Notes under the pieces: model-generated
The model's input: only the letters and a program-made list of their open reading frames with translations
What the model was told of the DNA's origin: nothing
Databases searched by the model: none
Assembly (NCBI GenBank): GCA_017307955.1
Contig: JAFKFV010000023.1
Location: forward strand, 1 to 64,000
Source: Allobosea sp.
Lineage (GTDB): Bacteria; Pseudomonadota; Alphaproteobacteria; Rhizobiales; Kaistiaceae
Reading direction: 5' to 3'
Length of the DNA: 64,000 nucleotides
Program-made: the position numbers and the translations under genes
Shown: positions 1 to 7,912 of the stretch, piece by piece
How the letters are laid out: each line of letters starts with the position of its first letter
Position numbering within the stretch: the first letter of the stretch is position 1

Positions 1-150
1 CCCGCCGTCCGGCGAGGTCGTCGAGACCGTCGAACGCCTCCTTGCAGTAGATCACCTGGGCCGGGTAGGCGTAGATGCCGAGCAGCACGATGCCGTAGCG
101 ATCGAGCAGCAGCTCCCGCATGTGCTCGCGATAGGCGTCGACGGTCCGGC
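1..150 (-). pseudogene. TRAP-type substrate-binding protein (DctP-like), internal piece
   Basis: The complement of roughly the first 150 bases encodes a short stretch resembling the middle of TRAP-transporter periplasmic binding proteins of the DctP family, with an AYREHMRELL helix followed by LLGIYAYPAQVIYC and a DDLAGRR end, which matches the usual domain-crossing segment before the ligand-binding Arg region. The frame runs off the left edge. On its N-terminal side the similarity stops at about 140-160, where an oppositely oriented amidase piece begins, so no start codon or signal peptide is present. Family assignment is by pattern recognition only and rests on about 45 residues. See the mosaic finding for the interpretation. 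Confidence 0.5.
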
Positions 151-1359
151 GGAGCGACGGCCGGTGACGCGCCTGCTGTTCGCGAGAGATGCGTTCAAGA
201 TCACCGATGATCCGGTGGCGGACGTATGCCGAGAGTTCCTGAGGCGCGCTGCCGGCTCGCTGCCTGCGGCCGAGGATGTCGTCGCGGGGCCGGTCGGCTT
301 CGACGAATGGTGCGAAGGTTTCCGTCTCGTGCAGGCGCGGGAGGTGTGGGCGACGTTCGGTGATTTCGTGAAACGCGCGAAGCCGAACCTGGGACCAGGC
401 ATCAAGGAGAGAATCGCGTTTGCCGCGACCGTCACGGCCGAGCAGGCGGCACAGGGGAGCAAAGCCGTCGAGGCCGGGCGACGGTACATCCGCGGGCTGC
501 TTTCTCCCGGCGCGGTGATGGTGATGCCATGCGCCGCCATGAACTCGTAGAGCACATAGAGCGAGACGAGCTGGCCGAGCGGCTGGATGCGGCTTCCTTC
601 CGGCATGTCGGCGGCGAGCGTCGGCAGCCAGCCGATCTCGCCCGAAAGGCCTGTGACGCCGTGATGGCAGACGCCGTCCAGCACGACCGCGCCGCCGAGA
701 CCCGAGCCGATGAAGATGTAGAAGAAGCTGCGGCTCTCGACGCCGAGCCCGTAATTGAGTTCGCCGATCGCGGCGGCGATGGCGTCGTTCTCGATATAGA
801 GCGGCAGGTCGGTGAAGGCCGCGACACGGCCGCGCACGTCATAGCCGGTCCAGGAGGCATAGGCGGCCGGCATGCCCGGGAAAGGGATTTCGCCGAGCCA
901 GTCGGGCAGCGCGATGCCGAGGCCGGCGAGGCGGCGCTCGTCGATGGTGCGGCGTCGCTTGAACGTCGCGAAGGCCTCCTCGATCAGGCCGATCGCCTGT
1001 TCGGGCAGCGCGAAGGCGACCTCGGTGTGGATGCGCCCGCGCACCGCGCCCGAGGCGTCGATCGCGACCACGGCGACATGGTCGCGCGCGATATAGGCGC
1101 CGATCGAGTGGCAGCCGTCGGGATTGATCTCGAGTTCGATCGAGGGCTGGCCGGGCTGGCCATGGCGCCGCCGGGCCTCGAGCACGAGTTTCTCGCCGAT
1201 CAGCCGCTCGGCGATGCGGGTCACGGTCTGCTTGGTGAGGCCGGAGCGCTGCGCGAGCTCGGTGCGCGAGATCGGCTGGTGGCGTTGGATCGCGCGGAGG
1301 ATCACGCCGCGATTGTGGCTCGCGGCGAGCTCGGAATTCGAGCCGGTCAGGTCGTTCAT
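52..1359 (-). CDS. ROK-family transcriptional regulator, C-terminus replaced by unrelated frame
   Basis: Predicted sugar-responsive repressor. Residues about 30-52 form a winged-helix HTH (SRTELAQRSGLTKQTVTRI). From about 90 a ROK domain follows, with a FIGSGLGGAVVLDG nucleotide/sugar loop near 216-229 and HHGVTGLSGEIGW near 232-245. The ROK zinc cysteine cluster is not seen. Recognisable ROK sequence ends near residue 285 (about position 504). The last 150 residues come from reading through the amidase and TRAP pieces in a meaningless frame, whereas typical family members have 380-400 residues. The ATG at 1359 was chosen because it places the HTH at the usual distance; an upstream in-frame ATG at 1380 is less likely. 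It follows the mannosidase gene on the same strand, so it is probably the local regulator of the mannoside operon. Confidence 0.72.
   Translation of the reverse strand: MNDLTGSNSELAASHNRGVILRAIQRHQPISRTELAQRSGLTKQTVTRIAERLIGEKLVLEARRRHGQPGQPSIELEINPDGCHSIGAYIARDHVAVVAIDASGAVRGRIHTEVAFALPEQAIGLIEEAFATFKRRRTIDERRLAGLGIALPDWLGEIPFPGMPAAYASWTGYDVRGRVAAFTDLPLYIENDAIAAAIGELNYGLGVESRSFFYIFIGSGLGGAVVLDGVCHHGVTGLSGEIGWLPTLAADMPEGSRIQPLGQLVSLYVLYEFMAAHGITITAPGESSPRMYRRPASTALLPCAACSAVTVAANAILSLMPGPRFGFARFTKSPNVAHTSRACTRRKPSHHSSKPTGPATTSSAAGSEPAARLRNSRHTSATGSSVILNASLANSRRVTGRRSAGPSTPIASTCGSCCSIATASCCSASTPTRPR
150..532 (+). pseudogene. Amidase (amidase-signature family), internal piece
   Basis: The plus strand is open from about 122 to a stop at 550. 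From about 150 it reads like the late-middle part of an amidase-signature (AS) hydrolase: RLLFARDAF, then DDPVADV, FRLVQAREVWATFG, LGPGIKERIAFAATVTAEQA and finally RGLLSPGAVMVMP. These are the conserved blocks that follow the catalytic Ser-Ser-Lys half in AtzF/GatA-like enzymes. The catalytic N-terminal half and the C-terminal end are both absent, so this cannot be an active enzyme. The similarity ends near 532, exactly where the oppositely oriented ROK gene becomes recognisable. The piece shows no internal stop, which argues against old decay and for a recent join or an assembly chimera. Confidence 0.6.
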
Positions 1360-1483
1360 CGTGCGCTCTGCTTGCCGCATCACGCCCGCCGAAGCAAGGA
1401 GCCAAAGGGCACGGCGCCCGGCCGCAAGGATCGGCCGGACGCCGCGGGATCGTCGCTCAGCCGGGCACGCGGCCCGGCCGGCA

Positions 1484-4400
1484 TCAGCGCGCGAGGCGGA
1501 GGCTGCGCACCTCGAACGGGCGGATACCGAAATCGCCCTCGCGCTCAACCGCCTCCTCGAGGAGGTTCACGTCGCCGGCGACCTTCCAGCCGCCCGTCGG
1601 CGCGACGTCGAGCGCACCGCGCCCGCCCGCCGGCTCATAGACGCGCAGCACCACATCGGCGCTGTCCTCGGCCGGCTTCAGGCCGGCGAGCGCCACCTTG
1701 TGGCCGGAGACGGCGACCGGCGTCACCGTGCCGATCGCCGCGCCTTCCGCCGGAGCGGAGAGGAGCGGCTGGTTGAGGTCTTCCGCCTCGGTGAGCACGC
1801 CCGCCGCGAACCAGTCCCCGCCATGCGGCATCAGCGCATAGGTGAAGGTCTGCTCGCCCTCGTCGGCGACCGGGTCGGGATAGATCGGCGAACGCAGCAG
1901 GCTGAGCCCGAGCACATTGCCGCGCGCGCTGTGGCCGTATTTGCCGTCGTTGAGCATCGCGACGCCGAAGCCCGGCTCCGAAAGATCGACGAAGCGGTGG
2001 CCCGGAACCTCGAACTTCGCCGCGTCCCACGAGGTGTTGCTGTGGGTCGGGCGGCGGACGATGCCGAAGGCGCATTCGAACGTCGCGTGATCGGCGCGGA
2101 CCGCGACCGGCGTCAGGGTGCGGAGCAGGACGCGGCGGTCATGCCAGTCGATATGCGTCTTGATGTCGAGGCGCGGCGCATTGGCCCAGAGCGTGTAGGT
2201 CTGCGTCACCACGGAGTCGCGGAAGCGCTTCACCACCTTGATCGCTGCCCGGTGCGGGCCGCGCTCGACGACCGAGATGCTCTCGACCTCGGTCAGTTCC
2301 TGGCCGTTCGCCGTGTAGTCGTCCTCGACGTCCCAGGCGTCCCAGTTGCGCGGCTTGTCCATGGGATAAGCGACGAGCTGGTTGCCGCGGCCGGCCAGCG
2401 CCTCGCGGCCGGTGCGCTTGTCGATGAGGCTGGTGACCGTGCCGTCCTTGCCGATGATCGCCCGGATATGGGCGTTCTCGAGCCGGTCCTCCGAAACGGT
2501 GAGGCCGGCGGCCGGCGCCAGATCGGCCTTGCCGATGACGGAGATGCCGAGCGGCGCGACGGTCGAGGCCGCGGCGACCGGACCCTCGGGGCCCTCGAAG
2601 CGGACGGCGCGCGGGCCGAGCGTCGGATTGACGATCGCGACCGCATCCTTCGCCTCGCCCTTCGGCAGCTTGGCGACGAGCGCGGCGAGCGCCTCCTTCT
2701 GGCGGGCGATGCCGGCGTCGCGGGCCGCGGCCAGCTCGTTCTCGGCGTCGATATAGACCTCGCGGACACCCGAGCCCGGCAGGATGTCGTGGAACTCGTT
2801 CTTGAGCACCGCGTGCCAATGCGTCTCGAGGCTCTCGGGCTTTTCGGCGCCGAGCAGCATGCCGAGCGAGGAGATCGTCTCGGCGGTGATGAGCGCGCGC
2901 TCCGCCTCGCGATGCTTCTTCTTGGTGCCGCTCTGCGTCGTCAGCGTCGCGCGGTGCAGCTCGAGATAGATCTCGCCGAGCCAGACCGGCAGGTCGGCCG
3001 GAACGCCCTCGTGAGCCCGGGCGAAGAAATCCTCGACCCGCGCCGGCGCCAGCGCCGGAACGGCCGGGAAATCGGCGAGCTGGGCCTGGCGCTCCAGCAT
3101 CTCGGGCGTGACGCCGCCGCCGCCGTCGCCATGGCCGACCGCGAGCAGGCTCTCGTCATGCAGCGTCTTGCCGCGGAAGTTCTGCCAGGTGCCGATGATC
3201 GCCTTCGGCTCGGTCGAACCGTTGTAGCCGTGCACCGGATTGTCGAAGGTGTGGGCAAGCACGCGGCTGCCGTCGAGGCCTTCCCACCAGAAGAGGTCGT
3301 AGGGGAAGCGGTTGGTCTCGGACCAGTTCACCTTGATCGTGAAGAACGAGTCGACGCCCGCCTGACGCAGCAGCTGCGGCAGCGCGCCCGAGAAGCCGAA
3401 GCAGTCCGGCAGCCAGCAGACGCGGTGGCGCGTGCCGAACTTCGCCTCGAAATAGCGCTGCCCGTAGAGGAGCTGGCGCACGAAGCTCTCGCCGGTCGGC
3501 ATGTTGGTGTCGGGCTCGACCCACATCGCGCCGATGGTTTCCCACTGGCCGCCCTTCACTGCTTCCTGGATGGCCTTGAAGAGATCGGGGTCGTCGCGCT
3601 CGATCTGGTCGTAATAGGCGGCCGTCGACTGGTTGAAGACGAAGCTCGGGAACTGCTTCATCAGTTGCAGCGCGGTGTTGAAGGTGCGGCGCGCCTTGCG
3701 GCGGGTCTCGTCATAGGGCCACAGCCAGGCGAGATCGATATGCGCATGGCCGGTGATGGCGAGCTTGCCCTGCTGCGGATAGCGGGCTTTCAGCGCCTTG
3801 AGCTTCTCGCGCAGCGCCTCAAGGGCGGCGACGACGCTGGCGCGCTGGTCCTGGCGGAGCGCATCCGGATTGGATTTCAGCTCCGGCATTTCCCAGATGC
3901 GGCGCTGGCCGGCCTGCGGCGCGGTGCGCGCGACATAGTCGGCCGTCGCGGACGGCCAGTCGAGCGCGGCGAAGGTCTCCTCGGCCGCCTTGATGAGATG
4001 CGGGACGACTTCGTGGTCGCCGAGATAGGTCGCGGCCTCGAACACCTGCGTCAAAAGGAGGTGCAGCTCGTGCACCGGCTTGTCGATCAGCGCCACATGC
4101 GCCTTGGTGAGACGCGGCTCGCGCACCGGCTCGCCGAAGGGCAGGCGCGCGACGGCGTCGATGTCGATCGCGAAGCGCTTGCCGGGGACCGGAAATTCCT
4201 GATGGTTCGGATCGAGGCCGAAGCGCTCCGTCGCGCCGCCCCCGGCGGAGAGCGCGATGAGGCTCTCGCCGCCGATATTCAGCATCAGGCGGGTATCGTC
4301 GATGTTCCAGTGATCGGGAACGACGGCGGTCGCGGCCATCTTGCGGACGCCGTCGCGGCGCGGCCAGAAGCCGCCGAGCGCGATCGGCTCGCCGTCGAAG

Positions 4401-4501
4401 GTCCAGCCTTCGACCGGGGCCGTCTCGCGCTCGCGCCAGAACGACAGTTCCTCGACGCGCACATGGATGCGATCCAGCCGCTGCTGGAGGGTGAGGGCCA
4501 T
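1484..4501 (-). CDS. Alpha-mannosidase, glycoside hydrolase family 38
   Basis: A 1005-residue retaining alpha-mannosidase expected to cleave alpha-linked mannose from short oligosaccharides in the cytoplasm (no signal peptide). The GH38 zinc/catalytic motif GHAHIDLAWLWP lies at 251-262, with H254 and D256 the likely zinc ligands. The nucleophile motif CWLPDCFGFSGALPQ lies at 362-376, with D366 the expected nucleophile. The N-terminal 240 residues are the usual Ig-like/linker part and the C-terminal 500 residues the beta-sandwich domains, so the length is normal for bacterial GH38. A good Shine-Dalgarno (AGGAGAG) precedes the ATG at 4501. It sits 46 bp downstream of two ABC permease genes and is followed by the ROK regulator, which implies that imported mannosides are hydrolysed inside the cell. 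Confidence 0.93.
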   Translation of the reverse strand: MALTLQQRLDRIHVRVEELSFWRERETAPVEGWTFDGEPIALGGFWPRRDGVRKMAATAVVPDHWNIDDTRLMLNIGGESLIALSAGGGATERFGLDPNHQEFPVPGKRFAIDIDAVARLPFGEPVREPRLTKAHVALIDKPVHELHLLLTQVFEAATYLGDHEVVPHLIKAAEETFAALDWPSATADYVARTAPQAGQRRIWEMPELKSNPDALRQDQRASVVAALEALREKLKALKARYPQQGKLAITGHAHIDLAWLWPYDETRRKARRTFNTALQLMKQFPSFVFNQSTAAYYDQIERDDPDLFKAIQEAVKGGQWETIGAMWVEPDTNMPTGESFVRQLLYGQRYFEAKFGTRHRVCWLPDCFGFSGALPQLLRQAGVDSFFTIKVNWSETNRFPYDLFWWEGLDGSRVLAHTFDNPVHGYNGSTEPKAIIGTWQNFRGKTLHDESLLAVGHGDGGGGVTPEMLERQAQLADFPAVPALAPARVEDFFARAHEGVPADLPVWLGEIYLELHRATLTTQSGTKKKHREAERALITAETISSLGMLLGAEKPESLETHWHAVLKNEFHDILPGSGVREVYIDAENELAAARDAGIARQKEALAALVAKLPKGEAKDAVAIVNPTLGPRAVRFEGPEGPVAAASTVAPLGISVIGKADLAPAAGLTVSEDRLENAHIRAIIGKDGTVTSLIDKRTGREALAGRGNQLVAYPMDKPRNWDAWDVEDDYTANGQELTEVESISVVERGPHRAAIKVVKRFRDSVVTQTYTLWANAPRLDIKTHIDWHDRRVLLRTLTPVAVRADHATFECAFGIVRRPTHSNTSWDAAKFEVPGHRFVDLSEPGFGVAMLNDGKYGHSARGNVLGLSLLRSPIYPDPVADEGEQTFTYALMPHGGDWFAAGVLTEAEDLNQPLLSAPAEGAAIGTVTPVAVSGHKVALAGLKPAEDSADVVLRVYEPAGGRGALDVAPTGGWKVAGDVNLLEEAVEREGDFGIRPFEVRSLRLAR

Positions 4502-4547
4502 CGGAATTCTCTCTCCTGAGGGGGGTAGCGGAAATTGAGGCTGCCGG

Positions 4548-5390
4548 TCAGCCCTTCACGGCTCCGGCGGTCAGCGCACCGACGATCATCCGCTGCAGGA
4601 GCAGGAAGGCGACGATGGCCGGGACGACGGCGACGAGACAGGCGGCCGCCAGAACCTGCGTCGACGACGCGTTCGACGTGCCGGCGAAGGTGAAGATCGC
4701 GACCGAGATCGGCAGTTTTGAGTCGGTGGTCAGCAGCAGGAACGGAACGAGGAACTGCGACCAGTTGAGGATCATGATCAGGATGAAGGCCGAAGCGAGG
4801 CCGGGCGCCACCAGGGGCAGCGTGATGCGCCAGAAGATGCCGAAGCGCGAGCAGCCGTCGATCTGCGCCGCCTCCTCGAGCGACTTCGGAATGCCGTCGA
4901 TCGAGCTCTTCAGCAGCCAGACGGCCATCGGCAGGCTCACCGCGATGTAGATCATCGTCACGCCGAAATGGCCGTCGAGGAGCCCGAGCGTCGCCATGTA
5001 GCGGTAGAGCGGCACGAGGATGACGAGCGGCGACACCATCTGGAAAGCCAGGATGGACATCATCAGCGAGCTGCGGCTCTGGAAATGGAAGCGCGAGAAC
5101 GCATAGGCGGCGGGCGCCGCGACGATGAGGCAGCCGATGCCGCCGAGCGCCGAGAGCTTCAGCCCGTTCCACAGATAGTTCATGAAGGCCGGGTCGGAGA
5201 GGATCTGCTCGAAATTGCCGAGCGTCGGCCGCTTCGGAATGAACCGGCTGGCGCCGAGGAAGACCTCCTGCCGGGTGCGCAGGGCCAGCGACAGCAGCCA
5301 GAGCAGCGGCACCAGGAAGAAGGCGGCGATGATGATCGCGATCAGGTAGGTCGCGAGGTCCCAGAGCTTTTCGCGGGATTCCGAAGTCAT
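4548..5390 (-). CDS. Carbohydrate ABC transporter permease, MalG-type
   Basis: Inner-membrane permease subunit of 280 residues with about six hydrophobic segments, starting with AIIIAAFFLVPLLWLLSLAL. The cytoplasmic EAA loop EEAAQIDGCSRFGIFWRITLPL, which contacts the ATPase, is clear near residue 190. It belongs to the MalG/CUT1 group. Its ATG overlaps the stop codon of the upstream permease by four bases (ATGA at 5387-5390), a strong sign of translational coupling and of the correct start. A longer open frame extends upstream on the same frame to 6074 but is only the shadow of the preceding permease. No ATP-binding subunit gene is adjacent. Confidence 0.93.
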   Translation of the reverse strand: MTSESREKLWDLATYLIAIIIAAFFLVPLLWLLSLALRTRQEVFLGASRFIPKRPTLGNFEQILSDPAFMNYLWNGLKLSALGGIGCLIVAAPAAYAFSRFHFQSRSSLMMSILAFQMVSPLVILVPLYRYMATLGLLDGHFGVTMIYIAVSLPMAVWLLKSSIDGIPKSLEEAAQIDGCSRFGIFWRITLPLVAPGLASAFILIMILNWSQFLVPFLLLTTDSKLPISVAIFTFAGTSNASSTQVLAAACLVAVVPAIVAFLLLQRMIVGALTAGAVKG

Positions 5391-6328
5391 TCGTTGGCCT
5401 CCCGGCGCGGCAGGAACGACGCATAGCCGACGGCGAGCACGAGGCTGATGAGGAGCATCAGCACGGAAAGCACGCTGCCGCCCGCGAGGTCGAGGTTCCG
5501 GAACACGGTGTTGAAGGTGTAGAGCGACAGCACTTCGGTGGCGCGGCCGGGGCCGCCGCCGGTCAGCGAGATGATCGCATCGAAGGTGTTGAGCGTCGCG
5601 ATGGTGATGAGGATCGAGTTGACGAGGATCGCGGCGCGCATCTGCGGCAGCGTGATGAAGCGGAAGCGCTGCCAGCCATTGGCGCCGTCGACGCTCGCCG
5701 CCTCGTAGAGCGTGTTGTCGATGCCCTTCAGCGCCGCGTAGAACACGATCATCGAGAAGGCGGTGCCGCGCCAGACATTGGAGACGATCGCCGAGATCAT
5801 GGCGATGCCCGGATCTGACAGCCAGGCGACCGGCTGGATCGCCATCATGCGCAGCACGCTGTTGATGGCCCCGAACGGCGCCTCGCTGAACAGCATCTGC
5901 CAGATGAGGCCGTTGGCGATGCCGGGGATGACCCAGGCGATGAGCACGATGGTGCGCAGCGCGGTCATGCCATAGAGCCGCCGCCGCTCGCCGCGCATCA
6001 CGAGGACGGCGATGCCGAGCCCGAACAATTGCTGGCCGACGACGCTGCCGGCCGTGAAGACGAAGGTGGTCCACAGGATGTCGGGCAGCGCCGGATTGGC
6101 GATCAGCGCGACGAAGGAATCGACCGTGTAGTGCTCCTCGCCGCCGCGCAGGCTCGCATTGGTGAAGGCGAGCCGCAGCACGTCGAAGATCGGGTAGAGA
6201 TAGAAGACGCCGAGCAGGATCGCGACCGGCAGCAGCCAGGAGAAGGGGTTCTCCTCGATGCGCCGCATGAGGCTCGACCGGGGCATGTTGCCGCGTCGGC
6301 CGCCAATGGCTGCCTCACTCACCGTCAT
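5387..6328 (-). CDS. Carbohydrate ABC transporter permease, MalF-type
   Basis: A 313-residue inner-membrane permease of the MalF/UgpA group. The N-terminus is charged and is followed by FSWLLPVAILLGVFYLYPIF as first membrane span. The EAA loop YEAASVDGANGWQRFRFITLP lies near residue 210. It forms the heterodimer with the MalG-type subunit downstream (4-base overlap). It lies 99 bp downstream of the binding-protein gene, and that gap contains a perfect 11-bp hairpin (6379-6403). The start at 6328 gives a rather polar N-terminal tail; the internal Met 15 residues later is an alternative. Confidence 0.92.
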   Translation of the reverse strand: MTVSEAAIGGRRGNMPRSSLMRRIEENPFSWLLPVAILLGVFYLYPIFDVLRLAFTNASLRGGEEHYTVDSFVALIANPALPDILWTTFVFTAGSVVGQQLFGLGIAVLVMRGERRRLYGMTALRTIVLIAWVIPGIANGLIWQMLFSEAPFGAINSVLRMMAIQPVAWLSDPGIAMISAIVSNVWRGTAFSMIVFYAALKGIDNTLYEAASVDGANGWQRFRFITLPQMRAAILVNSILITIATLNTFDAIISLTGGGPGRATEVLSLYTFNTVFRNLDLAGGSVLSVLMLLISLVLAVGYASFLPRREANE

Positions 6329-6378
6329 GCCGCAGGCCTCCCAACCAATGCGTCCGTCAGATCGTCGTCGAGATGCAA

Positions 6379-6403
6379 GGTCCCGGCGGAGGCCGCCGGG
6401 ACC
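6379..6403 (-). promoter_or_regulatory. Perfect intercistronic stem-loop between binding protein and permease
   Basis: GGTCCCGGCGG at 6379-6389 is the exact reverse complement of CCGCCGGGACC at 6393-6403, with a 3-base loop AGG. No T-run follows on either strand, so it is not a standard intrinsic terminator. Its place, directly after the stop of an ABC binding-protein gene and before the first permease, matches the known malE-malF arrangement in which a stem-loop protects the binding-protein transcript from 3' decay and lowers permease expression. That function is inferred from position. Confidence 0.6.
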
Positions 6404-6427
6404 GAGCTCATGCTTGGGCTATCGGCC

Positions 6428-7726
6428 TCAGAGGCGCGAATAGGCGGCCTGGACGGCGGTGTTGGCCGCGTCGAGAGCGGCTTCCGGCGTCTTGGCGCCC
6501 GTGAGCACGTCACCCATCATCACCTGGATCTGGTTCGAGATCTCGGGATAGATCGGCACGCCCGGACGGGCCTGGCCGTCGACCAGCGCCGCGGCGAAGG
6601 CCTTGTTCGCGTCCGACTTGAAGACGTCGAACTTGTCATACTGCGCCTTCGAGGTCGGAAGCTGCTGCTGCAGCGCATTGCCCGGACCCGAATAGATCTC
6701 CTTGGCGATGCCGGCGCACATGGCGACCTTCTCGGGATCGGACGAGAACGCGCCGATCGTCCAGCCGCCCGTACCCGTCGAGCGCTGGTCCTTGGTCGGG
6801 CCGGGGATCGGCGAGAAGGTCCACTTCTCGAACTCTTCCGGCTCGAGCGTCGACTTGAGCTGGGCGAGCTGCCAGTTGCCGCCGATGAAGAGGGCGGTGG
6901 TACCCGCCGCAGCCGCGGCGTTGAACTCGTCATAGTTGACGATCGTGGCGACGCGCTTCGGAGCGGCGCCCGAGTCGACGAGGTCCTTGAAGTAGTTGAC
7001 GGCCTTCAGGAACTTCTCGCGGTTCTCGCCCTCGGCGAAGATCGGCTTGCCGTTGTCGTCGACGAGCTTGCCGCCCTGCGCCCAGAAATTGGCGAGCCAG
7101 TCGAAGGTCGTGCCTTCCCAGCGGCCGCCATTGACGAGCACGCCTTCCATGCCCTTGTCCTTGGAAGCGATGGCCGCGGCCTTCAGCTCTTCCCAGGTCT
7201 CCGGCGCCGTCGGGACGATGTCCTTGTTGCGGTAGAGAACGCGCAGGTCGGTGTCCCACCACCAGGCGTAGATCTTGCCGTCCTTGCCCGTGATGCCCTC
7301 GCGGACGAACGGGAAGAGGTCGTCGATCTCGGCCTGCGTGAAGTGGTCGTTGAGCGGCTTCAGCACGCCGGCGTTCATGAAGAGCGCCAGCACGAAGCTG
7401 TCGACGGCGGCGCAGTCCGGACCCGAGCCCGACTTCGCCTGCTCCAGCATGCGCGCCTGCTCCTGGCCGATATTGTCGGACATGCGCTCCAGCTTGATCT
7501 GCCAGCCGGGGTGCTTCTGGATGAAGTCGACGAAGAGCTTCTGATAGCCCTCGGCCACGGCCGGGTCGGTGTTGCCGGGGCCGTCGCCGGTCAGGCGGAA
7601 GCTCAGGACCTTCGGCGCATCGGCCGGGCCGACGCGGTCCTTGGTGATGAGGTCCTGGGCCAGCGCCGCGCCGGCGACGCAGGTCGCCACGGTCGCCAGA
7701 AGGGCGACGCGGAGGGATCTTCTCAT
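6428..7726 (-). CDS. ABC transporter sugar-binding protein, extracellular family 1
   Basis: A 432-residue periplasmic solute-binding protein. The N-terminus MRRSLRVALLATVATCVAGAALAQ is a Sec signal peptide cut after ALA. The mature part has the family-1 (MalE-like) pattern: VLSFRLTGDGPGNTDP, a YAWWWDTDLRVLYRNKDI strand/helix near one third, and GTGGWTIGAFSSDPEK in the C-lobe. It probably binds a mannose-containing oligosaccharide, since its operon encodes a GH38 mannosidase; this is inferred from context. GAGGAG lies about 8 bases before the ATG at 7726, fixing the start. It is the first gene of the operon, and an AT-rich promoter-like stretch (7810-7850) and a hairpin (7761-7783) lie upstream. 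Confidence 0.92.
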   Translation of the reverse strand: MRRSLRVALLATVATCVAGAALAQDLITKDRVGPADAPKVLSFRLTGDGPGNTDPAVAEGYQKLFVDFIQKHPGWQIKLERMSDNIGQEQARMLEQAKSGSGPDCAAVDSFVLALFMNAGVLKPLNDHFTQAEIDDLFPFVREGITGKDGKIYAWWWDTDLRVLYRNKDIVPTAPETWEELKAAAIASKDKGMEGVLVNGGRWEGTTFDWLANFWAQGGKLVDDNGKPIFAEGENREKFLKAVNYFKDLVDSGAAPKRVATIVNYDEFNAAAAAGTTALFIGGNWQLAQLKSTLEPEEFEKWTFSPIPGPTKDQRSTGTGGWTIGAFSSDPEKVAMCAGIAKEIYSGPGNALQQQLPTSKAQYDKFDVFKSDANKAFAAALVDGQARPGVPIYPEISNQIQVMMGDVLTGAKTPEAALDAANTAVQAAYSRL

Positions 7727-7760
7727 GTCTCGCAACTCCTCAAGAAGCGGTTTCCAATCC

Positions 7761-7783
7761 GGGACCGGCCTCCCGCCGGTCCC
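7761..7783 (-). promoter_or_regulatory. Hairpin/operator-like palindrome in the leader of the mannoside operon
   Basis: GGGACCGGC at 7761-7769 and GCCGGTCCC at 7775-7783 form a perfect 9-bp inverted repeat around the 5-base centre CTCCC. It lies 35 bp upstream of the binding-protein ATG and downstream of the AT-rich stretch around 7810-7850 that probably holds the promoter. It has no U-tract. It may be a leader stem-loop or a repressor site, for instance for the ROK protein encoded at the end of the operon; the sequence alone does not decide. Confidence 0.4.
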
Positions 7784-7912
7784 GACACGCCTGTCTGCGG
7801 CGCTTGGGCGGCAATAAATCACTTTGTTTTCGTTTCGGCAATGAGGAAACCGCGCGCCGCTGTGGATGGCCGGGGCGGTTCCGGCAGGCGGTGAGCGTGG
7901 GGCGGGGCTGAC

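Noticed and set aside
1124..4519. Open frame of 1131 codons on the plus strand opposite the alpha-mannosidase
   Set aside because: Shadow of the GH38 gene; low-complexity Arg/Ala/Glu composition and no recognisable motif.
5391..6074. N-terminal extension that would fuse with the MalG-type permease into a 508-residue protein
   Set aside because: The extension reads the MalF-type permease in the wrong frame; the overlap ATGA at 5387-5390 marks the real start.
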